Source: Bog-105 sp965277855 (GTDB lineage: Bacteria; Acidobacteriota; Terriglobia; Bryobacterales; Bryobacteraceae). From it: a stretch of 64,000 nucleotides of DNA. Positions 8,878-17,561 of the stretch are shown here, piece after piece. Position 1 is the stretch's first letter, and each line of letters opens with the position of its first letter. Location: contig OZ255847.1 of assembly GCA_965277855.1 (NCBI GenBank), positions 6,200,001 through 6,264,000 on the forward strand, written 5' to 3'. Under the pieces are notes generated by a model. It was given only the letters and a program-made list of their open reading frames with translations, made no database searches and had not been told where the DNA came from. Made by a program: the position numbers and the translations under genes.

Positions 8878-10263
8878 GTGTCTTCATCGCCTCTCGCCCG
8901 CTCAACACGCCTCACGCAAACGGCCCAACTCGCTGCCTTTCTGGCCGTCTATGCCGTCACCCTGCTTGTTCTGTTGCCCCAGCTTTCCTATTGGTTCGAT
9001 GAAGTAACGGACCTGATGTCCATCCGCGACGTAACAGGCGCCCGGCTGATGGCCGAAATCGCCCATAACCCCGGCGGCGTTCCCCTCAGTTATCTGTTCC
9101 GCGCACTCTCCATTCACCTCTTCGGCCCCTCCCCTTTTGGCTTCCGCTTACCGTCCGCGTTGTTCAGCCTGGCCGCCTGCGCTGGAATCTTTGTACTGGC
9201 TCGTCAACTCGGATTGCGCTACCCGGTCCTGGCGGCGCTCTGGTTTGCAGTAATCCCGCTGCAACTGCGCTATGCCGTCGAGTCGCGGCCCTATTCGCAG
9301 GCGCTCTCGATCAGCATCTGGATGACAGTCGTTTTTCTTGCGCTAGTGAAGCAACCAACCATCGCGAGAGCCTCACTTTACTTCGTACTTGTCGTCGCGG
9401 GTCTGTATTCGCAGCCCTTCACGGTCTTTGTTCCGGTCGCGCACTTTGCCTGGCTGCTGTGGAAGCGCTGGTCGCAACCTGAACTCGACCGCGCGCTTCT
9501 CCTGACCGGCGTCGCCCTCACGCTTGCCGCGTTAGCTTTTCTTCCCTGGCAGTTGCAGATCACTCGCAGCTTGCATCAATCCGGAGCTTCCAGCCAGCAC
9601 TACGAATTAAGCTTTCGAGTGGTTCCTCTCATCGTGCACGAAATCACCGGCGCGGGCTACTGGGGCACGCTGCTGTTGGTGTTGCTCGCAAGCGTGGGCT
9701 GGTCGGCGATCCGTCGCCCCTGGCCGGCCCGTTCGTTCTGGGCCCTTCACGTCGTTGTTCCTATTTTGCTGGCCATTGCGGTGGACCTGAAATTCCACTA
9801 TTTTTTCGCCACGCGTCAGTTGATCACGGTCCTGGCGCCGCTTGCCGTGCTCGGAGCAATGGGCGGCGAATACTTGCTCGAACGCCGCGTGTGCCTCGGG
9901 CGCATCACTGTTGCGGCTCTCCTGATCACCTTCATTGCAGGTGATATCCATTGGTTTCGGAAGCCGCGGGAAAATTGGGAAGCCGCGTCTGCCATCTTGC
10001 ACCAGGCCGAGGTCCGAGGCAGCTGCGTGATCTTTGCCTCCGAAATCTCGGCTGCGCTCCTGCATTTTTTCGCGCCTCAACTCAACGATCATGCTTGCTC
10101 CGCCGATCCGGCACATTGGCCGCCCAGCGTAGTTTTGGCGATCGACCCTTACGGACCTGATGCATCGCGAGATGCTCGTCGGCGGATGATTCAGGCTGGC
10201 TATCGCAGAATCAGCACCTCCAACCCGCAAGGCCCCGTCATCGAGTTCTACCAGCCTCAATAA
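8878..10263 (+). CDS. GT39/ArnT-like membrane glycosyltransferase
   Basis: A 461-residue protein with about ten predicted membrane helices, starting with a GTG two bases after the lptD stop, so probably cotranscribed. Near residue 40, LSYWFDEVTDLMSIRD has the acidic pair in the first periplasmic loop where the GT39/GT83 (PMT, ArnT) families keep their catalytic Asp-Glu. It is followed by NPGGVPLSYLFRALSIHLFG, the usual 'PPLYYLLL' type second motif. These enzymes transfer sugars from polyprenyl-phosphate carriers onto protein or lipid at the outer face of the inner membrane. The acceptor is unknown. Position beside lptD makes a lipid A or LPS decoration role reasonable but unproven. Confidence 0.75.
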   Translation: MSSSPLARSTRLTQTAQLAAFLAVYAVTLLVLLPQLSYWFDEVTDLMSIRDVTGARLMAEIAHNPGGVPLSYLFRALSIHLFGPSPFGFRLPSALFSLAACAGIFVLARQLGLRYPVLAALWFAVIPLQLRYAVESRPYSQALSISIWMTVVFLALVKQPTIARASLYFVLVVAGLYSQPFTVFVPVAHFAWLLWKRWSQPELDRALLLTGVALTLAALAFLPWQLQITRSLHQSGASSQHYELSFRVVPLIVHEITGAGYWGTLLLVLLASVGWSAIRRPWPARSFWALHVVVPILLAIAVDLKFHYFFATRQLITVLAPLAVLGAMGGEYLLERRVCLGRITVAALLITFIAGDIHWFRKPRENWEAASAILHQAEVRGSCVIFASEISAALLHFFAPQLNDHACSADPAHWPPSVVLAIDPYGPDASRDARRRMIQAGYRRISTSNPQGPVIEFYQPQ

Positions 10264-10266
10264 CTT

Positions 10267-11805
10267 TTACTGTGACGCCCCGGTCATCTCTTCCGATGTA
10301 AACGGCGAAGCCGGCAGGTCGTCCGCGTTATAAAGCGTCAGTATAGGAGCGTTCTGCCATCCGTACCGCACATATTTAGGCGCTTTCACCTGCGGGCTGC
10401 TCACCAGCACACTCGCTCCATCCACTCGAGCTTTCCCGTCCACAAAATGATGATCGTCACCGGCCACCTCAAACCCTTCCAATCCGCCTCCGCTCTTAGT
10501 CTTCAATCCGGACGCCGGATGATCGAACCAAACTCTCACCGCGTCGTTCTCCGCACTCGCCTGGCGAAACAGCGGACCCGCATATTCCACCTTCTCCCCA
10601 TACGTTCTCGCCCGCGCCCACAATGCTAAACGCGTTCCCACCGTCTGATTATCCGCTGGATGAATATTGCCGGGATCACCGACGTCGGCCGTTACCGCCA
10701 TCCCTGTGTTTGCAAGCGAAAGTGTATGCCGCTGCGCTTCGCGAATCACTGGCCACTGGTCTTGTGCATGGGCGTTGTAGTTCGCCAATTGCACGAAGAG
10801 AAAAGGAAAATCACCTTCACTCCAAACACGACGCCAATCCGAGATCAGGGCGGGGAACAGCTTCTCATACAACGGCGCACGCCCGGCCGAAGCGTTCGAT
10901 TCGCCCTGGTACCAAATCACGCCCTTGATGGCGTATCCGATCAGCGGCGCCACCATGCCATTAAAGAGGCCGCCCGGCTCCCAGGAGTCGGGTTCCGGAC
11001 CCCACGTGGGTCTGGTAAATGGCTGGTTCTTAGCCCGGGCTTTGGCCGCGTCCTGCTGTGCTGTCTTGCGCATTTCCTCCCGCATTCTCTGCGCCCGGCC
11101 CGCAAACACCGGCATCAAAGAAGCGTCAGCTCCCAGGCCGTCCAGACTGACCCATGCCTCGGCAGGCGTCCCGCCCCAGGACGAATCGATCAGACCGATC
11201 GGTACATGTTCATGCGTTGCTAGATCCCGCCCAAAGAAATAAGCCACCGCCGAAAAATGCGCCGCCGTCTCCGGTGAGCAAATCGTCCACGACTGATCGG
11301 ACTCGATGTCGTCCAGCGGATATGTAGAGGATTTTCTATTCACGAACAGCAACCGCATACCAGGCTGGTTTGCGTGACTAATCTCTTCCGCCGAGTTCTT
11401 GATCACCGCCGATTTTGGAAACCCAGCCAGTGGCATCTCCATATTTGACTGCCCGGAAGCAAACCAAACATCGCCGATCAATACGTCATCGAGCACGAGC
11501 TTGTTACTCCCGGCAATCGTGATCTGGAAAGGTCCGCCCGCAGGCTGCGGCGGGAAATACACACTCCACTGCCCCAAACTGTCTCCCGTCGTAGACCGGT
11601 TCGTTCCTTGAAAACTCGCGGTTATCTGTTCTCCTGGCTGTGACCACCCCCACAAATGAAGCGGCATCTCGCGCTGCACCACCATGTGACTGTTAAGCAC
11701 TTTCGGCAATCGCACCTCTGCCCGTGCGACCGCACAACTAAGGACGAGAAAGAGGGGAGTGAATCGATTCAAGTGTTTCGAGATCATAGCCTTCGCTAAT
11801 ACCAT
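10267..11805 (-). CDS. Sialate O-acetylesterase-family (SGNH) hydrolase
   Basis: A 512-residue exported esterase. A signal peptide is clear (FTPLFLVLSCAVARA). The SGNH block I motif is FASGQSNMEMPL, with the nucleophile Ser near residue 117, and a second conserved motif WYQGESNA occurs further on. GGTPAEAWVS is typical of the DUF303/sialate O-acetylesterase family. Members remove acetyl groups from sialic acid or, in environmental bacteria, from plant polysaccharides, and substrate cannot be decided here. Two start codons are possible, ATG at 11805 or at 11787; both keep the signal peptide. The gene is convergent with the GT39 gene with only 3 bp between them. Confidence 0.88.
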   Translation of the reverse strand: MVLAKAMISKHLNRFTPLFLVLSCAVARAEVRLPKVLNSHMVVQREMPLHLWGWSQPGEQITASFQGTNRSTTGDSLGQWSVYFPPQPAGGPFQITIAGSNKLVLDDVLIGDVWFASGQSNMEMPLAGFPKSAVIKNSAEEISHANQPGMRLLFVNRKSSTYPLDDIESDQSWTICSPETAAHFSAVAYFFGRDLATHEHVPIGLIDSSWGGTPAEAWVSLDGLGADASLMPVFAGRAQRMREEMRKTAQQDAAKARAKNQPFTRPTWGPEPDSWEPGGLFNGMVAPLIGYAIKGVIWYQGESNASAGRAPLYEKLFPALISDWRRVWSEGDFPFLFVQLANYNAHAQDQWPVIREAQRHTLSLANTGMAVTADVGDPGNIHPADNQTVGTRLALWARARTYGEKVEYAGPLFRQASAENDAVRVWFDHPASGLKTKSGGGLEGFEVAGDDHHFVDGKARVDGASVLVSSPQVKAPKYVRYGWQNAPILTLYNADDLPASPFTSEEMTGASQ

Positions 11806-11857
11806 CTCAAATCAGGATTCGCGCAACTGTGAAGTTTCTCTCGCGTTACGCTTACCT

Positions 11858-12222
11858 ATGGCTTCTGTTGATACACGGAGCATCAAGCTTTACCCGGCAT
11901 CCCTCGTACTCGTCTGTGTAGCCGTCTCCACTTCATTCGCCGGCCAGACCTCGATGACGTCCGAGCCCGCGCATTAGGAACGACAAGCTCGCAACGTCAA
12001 GATCATTCGCGATGATTGGGGTATCGCGCACGTGTACGGGAAGACGGCTGCCGATGCGGTTTTCGGCATGATCTACACGCAAGCTGAAGACGACTTCAAC
12101 CGCATCGAGATCAACTATCTGAACTCAATGGGCCGTCTGGCGGAGGCCGAAGGCGAATCCAACATCTATCAGGATCTGCGGATGAAACTCTTTATCAGAT
12201 GCGCTCAAGAAGCAGTACGCGG
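11858..12222 (+). pseudogene. Penicillin acylase-family gene, N-terminal remnant
   Basis: A signal peptide (YPASLVLVCVAVSTSFAGQT) is followed by the N-terminal sequence of the Ntn-hydrolase acylase family: VKIIRDDWGIAHVYGKTAAD, then AVFGMIYTQAEDDFNRIE and NYLNSMGRLAEAEGES. The frame carries an in-frame TAG at 11975. A frameshift near 12196 follows, because DALKKQYAAS, the expected continuation, is read in another frame. The gene is then cut by insertion of an IS701-type element at 12223. The autocatalytic Ser and the whole beta subunit are absent from the window. Intact members cleave acyl groups from amides such as beta-lactams or acyl-homoserine lactones. This copy cannot function. Confidence 0.82.
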
Positions 12223-12226
12223 CTAG

Positions 12227-13288
12227 TACTACTGTGTTATAAAAGTAACTCGCAACAAAGAGGGCAACAGGGAAGCTGGTGAATAAGGGATCGCGCGATG
12301 CGGAGGCGAATCGTGGCGATGGAAGCTGGGTTATGCCGCTCGGCTCGAACGCGCGGCTCCGCGTGGTTGAAAGTGGGTGGGAATTGGCGCGGCGCGTAAT
12401 CCCAGCTTGCCTGCGCGGGCGGAGGGGGAAAAACGGCTTCGCTCTGCTATTAGAAAGCCGTAAGAGGCAATGCTGAGTGTGGCGTGATGATGAAACCCGC
12501 GCCAGCCTCTGCCTTCGTAATGTCCCAGTCCGAGTTCTTGTTTCAGTTCTTCATAGTCCCGTTCAATGATCCAGCGCTGTTTGGCAATCGCAACCAGGTC
12601 TTTTGGCTGGGTATCGGCGGGCAGTGTGGAGAGCCAGTATTTAGCAGGTTCGGCTTCCCCTTTCGGCCATTCGATGAGCAGCCATTCTTCCGCATGCGGT
12701 TCGGCCTGCCAGTAGTCGCGGTGTGCCGGGCGAACTCGCACTGCCGCAAAGCGCGAACGAAGTGGCTGTTCTGTGCCCCTCCGCCAGTTCACTGTCTTCC
12801 AGTCCTTAGCAGGTAAATCAGATGCCAACTGCTTCGCCGAAACAGGCTGGTGGTCTTTGTCCCGCCGCAGCAAACTCGGGCGCCGTCCCCTCTGTTTGCG
12901 TGGCGCAGGCGGCAGCGGTTCCGTCCCTGGTGCCCACACTGTTAAGGAAGACTGCACACCCACCGTGTACTCCAGTCCCAGTTCCGTAATGCCGGCCCGA
13001 AACCGTCCGTCCACTCCATAACCGGCATCAGCCACAATCACACCCCGCGTGACCTCTTCCTCGACAGCCTTCCTGATCTGCGCCAGAGCGATCTGTGGCT
13101 TGGTCTGAAACTGAATTTCCTCCGGAATGCCGCCTGCCTTCCTCCGCTTCTTATCCTCGGTCCACGATTCCGGCAGATATAAACGGAAGGCAATCGGTAA
13201 ACTCGCTGACCAGGTGGCCACCGACAGACTGACCGCCACGCGGCAGTTATCCTGCTTGCCGACCTGCCCGCAGTACTGCCGGGCCACG
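12227..13288 (-). mobile_element. IS701-family element, truncated copy
   Basis: The end at 12227 carries the same terminal repeat, TACTACTGTGTTATAAAA, as the complete element at 21166-22633, in opposite orientation. CTAG (12223-12226) sits just outside, the 4-bp target typical of IS701 elements. Sequence matches the complete copy almost base for base from 12227 to about 13258. I saw one substitution, at about 12763. It then diverges over about 30 bp and stops near 13288. The other terminal repeat and the first ~121 transposase codons are missing. The junction enters the oxidoreductase gene in frame. The copy cannot transpose by itself but is a long inverted homology to the second copy. Confidence 0.9.
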
Positions 13289-14049
13289 ACGCTTTCGTCC
13301 TGGTGGAAGACAATGGCGCCGTATTTTCCATAGGGCCGCCGGAGGTGAATCGTGCCTTGCCGGCCATCGTTCCAGATGCCGGTCAGGGTGTCGGAATCGG
13401 CGCTGGTGAGCTGGCTCACGGCCTGGCAGCCCGGACCCAGAATCGTGTAGAGCATCTCCACGCCATGGATGCCGTACCAGGTGAGGGCGAGGGGTTGGTG
13501 AGGTTCGTTCAGACCAGGCGCCCAGACGAAGGCAGCGGCGATGGAGGTCTTACTCAGATCTTCCACGGGGCTGTAGCGCAGCGTCGAGGCGCTGAACCAG
13601 GGTATTTTCGCGTCGCGGCCGATGCGGGCGATCTCCTCGGCGTCAGGACGGCTGGCTGCGAGCGGTTTGTCGACGAATACGGGCTTACCGCAACGAGCGG
13701 CTTGGCGAAACTGGTTCAGATGAGCGCGGCCATCCACGCTCTCGAGCAGCAAGCCATCAACGGCAGGGCACATTTCGGCAATGGTAGAGACCAGCTTCAC
13801 GTGATACCGATTCACAATTTCGCCGTTGAATTTATCGATTCGCCGGGCGCTCTCTTCGATATCGGAGCTGCCGCCGCGAAACGCCATAACGATGCGCGCG
13901 CCGGGAACGTGGTCGGCCGATTGCGGGTCATTTAAGGCCTGGGTAAACGCAGGGACGTGTGAAGTGTCGGTGCCGATGATGCCGAGCCGCAGGTCTGCTG
14001 CTTCCAGCAACCCCGTTAAGCAAGCGAAAAGCAAAAAGGCAAAGCGCAT
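12331..14049 (-). pseudogene. Gfo/Idh/MocA oxidoreductase N-terminus fused in frame to a transposase C-terminus
   Basis: One uninterrupted 572-codon frame made of two unrelated parts. Residues 1 to about 253 are an exported Gfo/Idh/MocA-like oxidoreductase: a signal peptide MRFAFLLFACLTGLLEAADL, then the Rossmann start LRLGIIGTDTSHVPAFTQAL. The family Lys-Pro is present in CGKPVFVDKPLAASRPDAEE. From VARQYCGQVGKQDNC onward it is the IS701 transposase, with the second catalytic Asp (VADAGYG) and Glu (YEELKQELG) but not the first. The oxidoreductase C-terminal substrate domain is lost. Translation as a chimera is possible because the frame is open, but a working enzyme is very unlikely. Confidence 0.85.
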
Positions 14050-14130
14050 GATCCCAAGACGAATGCTAACGCGCGGGGCAAAATCGGGCGCAACGCGAGA
14101 GGTCTTGTACCATTAAATCGCGCGAACCGA

Positions 14131-17100
14131 ATGCCTTCGCAATCTAACGGCACAATCAATAACGAACTCCTCTGGTACAAAGACGCAATCATCTATGAGG
14201 CACATGTTCGAGCATTTTACGACAGCAATGCGGACGGAATGGGAGACTTCCGGGGGCTAGCGGAGAAGCTTGACTATCTCGAGGATCTCGGTGTAACGGC
14301 TATCTGGCTGTTGCCTTTTTTCCCATCGCCCTGGAAAGATGACGGCTACGACATATCCGATTTCCGCAGCGTGCATCAGGCCTATGGCACGTTGCGCGAC
14401 TTCCAGCATTTTATGCGGGAGGCGCATCGCCGCGGGCTGCGGGTAATCACGGAGCTGGTTATCAACCATACGTCCGATCAGCATGTCTGGTTTCAGCGTT
14501 CCCGGACCGCCGAACCTGGCTCCCGCTGGCGCGATTTCTATGTCTGGAGTGACGATCCGAACAAGTATGCAGGCACGCGCATCATCTTCAAAGACTTTGA
14601 GCCGTCGAACTGGAGCTGGGATCCGGTAGCCAAAGCTTATTTCTGGCATCGCTTCTACTCGCATCAACCAGATTTGAATTTCGACAGTCCGCTGGTGCAG
14701 CGCGCCGTGATGCATATGCTCGATTTCTGGGCGGGCATGGGTGTTGACGGCTTCCGGTTAGATGCGATTCCGTATCTTTTCGAGCGCGAAGGCACTAGTT
14801 GCGAGAACCTTCCCGAGACACACGCGTTTTTGCGCGAGTTGCGCCAGCATCTGGACGCGACACACCCGGGAAGCATGCTCCTTTCGGAAGCCAACATGTG
14901 GCCGGAAGATGCGGTGGCGTATTTCGGCAAGGGCGACGAATGCCACATGAACTTCCATTTCCCGCTGATGCCACGGCTGTTTATGGCGCTGCGGCTGGAA
15001 GACCGTCTGCCGATTGTAGAGATCCTGAAACGAACGCCGGATATTCCGGAGACCTGCCAGTGGGCGATGTTCCTGCGCAATCATGACGAGCTGACGCTCG
15101 AAATGGTCACGGACGAAGAGCGTGACTACATGTATCGCGTGTACGCCTCCGACCAGCGGGCGCGCATCAATTTAGGCATTCGCCGGCGGCTGGCGCCGCT
15201 GCTCGGCAACGATCGCGCGCGCATTGAAGTGATGAATGCGCTGCTGTTCTCCATGCCGGGAACACCGGTGATTTACTACGGTGACGAGATCGGCATGGGC
15301 GACAACGTCTATCTTGGCGATCGAAACGGAGTGCGCACTCCGATGCAGTGGAGTCCGGACCGTAACGCGGGATTCTCGAGCACAAATCCGCAGCGGTTGT
15401 ATCTGCCGGTGAATATCGATCCGGCTTATCACTACGAAGCGATCAATGTGGAATCGCAGCAGGAGAATCCGAATTCGCTGCTGAACTGGACCAAGAGATT
15501 GATCAAGCTGCGCAAGCAATACCGGGCGTTTGGGCGAGGCACGCTCGAATTTCTGCTGCCGAGCAACCAGCGCGTACTCGCTTACCTGCGCCGGTATGAA
15601 GAAGAAGTCATTCTGGTGGTGGCCAACTTATCGCGCTTTGCCCAGGCTGTACAACTCGACCTGCACAAGTTTAACGGAAATACGCCGGTAGAGCTATTCG
15701 GCCGCACGGATTTTCCAACGATCGGGGAGAGCTATTATCCGTTGACGCTCGGACCAAATTCATTTTTCTGGTTCGCGCTCGAGCCGCGGCAGGTACCGAC
15801 GCAAGTGAGTGCGCCGACGGCGGAGATGCGACAGCAGTCGATTCCACTGCTGAGCATTCCCGCGTTGAAAGACATCTGGGAACCGGCCATTCGCGGAAGC
15901 ATTGCGGCGGTGTTGCCACGTTTCCTGCGCACGCGCAGCTGGTTCCAGTCGAAGGACCGGCGGTTACGGTCAATTCAAATCACGGAGGCGCTCTCGATAG
16001 GTGATGGGCGATTCCGCCTGGCGCTGGTGCGGGTCGAGTATGCGAGCGGCGATCCGGAGGTATTCGTCGTGCCCTTGGGGATTAGCCAGGAAGGCGAACT
16101 GGAGAACTTGCGCGAGGACGATCCTGATTCGATCGTGGCCGAAGTGCGTGTGCCTGGAGGAAAGGCCATGCTCTATAGCGCCATTCAGAATAAGGATTTT
16201 AGTACGGCGCTCATCGAAGCCTTTGCGCGGAGGCGAAAGTTTATTGGAGAAAACGGTCAATTGGTGGCGCAGCGCAACCGGGAATTCCGCAAGTTGTGGG
16301 GCTCTACGCATCCGAATCTGGAACCGTCCGTGTTCCCGTCTTCCGAAGTCGATACATCGATCCGGTTTGGTGATCGCTTTGTCCTAAAGCTGCTCAGAAA
16401 AATAGAGCCTGGCATTCATCCCGGCGTGGAAATGGGCCAATTGCTGACAGAGAAGCATCCTTTCGCCAATGCCACGTCGTACGCCGGGTGCATGGAATAT
16501 CAGACGAGTTCCGGCGAGTCCACCGTGATTGCGATCTTGCACGGATATGTGCCTAACGAGGGCAATGCGTGGCAGGAAACGCGGCGTCAGATGAATGAGT
16601 TCATCGACCGGGTTTCAGAGGAAAAAGTCACGCAAGCGGATTTGCGAAAGCAGTCTCCGGAAAAGGTTTATACGCTCGATGTGGCGCTCGCCGATCCACC
16701 TGCTATCGCAGTCAACCTGATCGGAGAGTTCTTAACTTCGGCCGAGAAGATGGGTATGCGCGTGGCGCAGCTCCATCGCATTCTCTCGACGCAGTTCGAC
16801 AATCCAGCGTTTTCTCCTGAACCGTTTAATGACTTCTACCGGCAAGGCTTGTACCACGGCTATATCGGGCTGGTAGGCCGGCGCATGGAGTTCATCCGTC
16901 AACGCTATTCGGAGATGGATGAAGAGGTGCGCGTGCTGGGCGCGAAAGTTCTGGAGCACGAAGGCGCGATCGTAACAAAACTGCAGGCAGTGTATGAGCA
17001 GCGCATTGCGTCAGAGCGTTCGCGCTTTCATGGACGGCTGCACCTGGGGCATCTGCTGGTGCAAAACGATGATGTGGTGATCTCCGATTTCGAAGGCGAT

Positions 17101-17505
17101 CCGAATGTACACGTGAGCGAACGCCGGTTGAAACGCTGTCCGCTGCGGGATGTGGCTAGCATGGTCGTCTCGTTTGGCTATGCGGCGCAAGCGACGATGC
17201 GGCAGATCGCTTCAGGGGATTTGAACGATGCTTTGTCGCGGCGTCAGTTGCGTGATGCAGTGCGTTTCTGGTACTCGCATGTCACGGCGGCTTTCATCCG
17301 AGGCTACTGGAGAAATGCGGCCGGAGCGGCGTACCTGCCGAGCTCGCGAGCCGATCAGCAAACGTTGCTGCAGACGTATATTCTGGAACGCGCGTTGCTC
17401 GATTTAAGGAGCGATGTAGAGGATAAACCGGAGCTGGCGGGGATGCCGTTTCGGATTATTCTGCACTTGATCGATGCGGACGCTGAGCGCGAAGTGGCGG
17501 AGTAG
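14131..17505 (+). CDS. treS: Trehalose synthase fused to maltokinase (TreS-Mak)
   Basis: A 1124-residue cytoplasmic fusion. The first ~540 residues are a GH13 trehalose synthase that interconverts trehalose and maltose: WYKDAIIYEAHVRAFYDSNA at the start, the nucleophile Asp in GFRLDAIPYLF (near 211), the acid/base Glu in LSEANMW (near 253), and HD in FLRNHDELTLEM (near 318). Residues from about 560 to the end are a maltokinase (Pep2/Mak), which makes maltose-1-phosphate with ATP. The kinase core is HGRLHLGHLLVQNDDVVISD followed by FEGDP. The fusion feeds maltose-1-phosphate to GlgE, the chain-extending maltosyltransferase. No glgE is in the window, but glgB, the branching partner, is at 0.5-2.8 kb. 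Confidence 0.95.
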   Translation: MPSQSNGTINNELLWYKDAIIYEAHVRAFYDSNADGMGDFRGLAEKLDYLEDLGVTAIWLLPFFPSPWKDDGYDISDFRSVHQAYGTLRDFQHFMREAHRRGLRVITELVINHTSDQHVWFQRSRTAEPGSRWRDFYVWSDDPNKYAGTRIIFKDFEPSNWSWDPVAKAYFWHRFYSHQPDLNFDSPLVQRAVMHMLDFWAGMGVDGFRLDAIPYLFEREGTSCENLPETHAFLRELRQHLDATHPGSMLLSEANMWPEDAVAYFGKGDECHMNFHFPLMPRLFMALRLEDRLPIVEILKRTPDIPETCQWAMFLRNHDELTLEMVTDEERDYMYRVYASDQRARINLGIRRRLAPLLGNDRARIEVMNALLFSMPGTPVIYYGDEIGMGDNVYLGDRNGVRTPMQWSPDRNAGFSSTNPQRLYLPVNIDPAYHYEAINVESQQENPNSLLNWTKRLIKLRKQYRAFGRGTLEFLLPSNQRVLAYLRRYEEEVILVVANLSRFAQAVQLDLHKFNGNTPVELFGRTDFPTIGESYYPLTLGPNSFFWFALEPRQVPTQVSAPTAEMRQQSIPLLSIPALKDIWEPAIRGSIAAVLPRFLRTRSWFQSKDRRLRSIQITEALSIGDGRFRLALVRVEYASGDPEVFVVPLGISQEGELENLREDDPDSIVAEVRVPGGKAMLYSAIQNKDFSTALIEAFARRRKFIGENGQLVAQRNREFRKLWGSTHPNLEPSVFPSSEVDTSIRFGDRFVLKLLRKIEPGIHPGVEMGQLLTEKHPFANATSYAGCMEYQTSSGESTVIAILHGYVPNEGNAWQETRRQMNEFIDRVSEEKVTQADLRKQSPEKVYTLDVALADPPAIAVNLIGEFLTSAEKMGMRVAQLHRILSTQFDNPAFSPEPFNDFYRQGLYHGYIGLVGRRMEFIRQRYSEMDEEVRVLGAKVLEHEGAIVTKLQAVYEQRIASERSRFHGRLHLGHLLVQNDDVVISDFEGDPNVHVSERRLKRCPLRDVASMVVSFGYAAQATMRQIASGDLNDALSRRQLRDAVRFWYSHVTAAFIRGYWRNAAGAAYLPSSRADQQTLLQTYILERALLDLRSDVEDKPELAGMPFRIILHLIDADAEREVAE

Positions 17506-17561
17506 GCGGCGATGGTTGAAGCGCTTCAGCGGCATCTTCGCGCTACTTGACTCTGTTTAAC

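Noticed and set aside
8030..8908. 292-codon minus-strand frame
   Set aside because: Antisense to the C-terminal barrel of lptD. No family features.
13303..13935. 210-codon plus-strand frame
   Set aside because: Antisense to the Gfo/Idh/MocA part of the chimera; a shadow.
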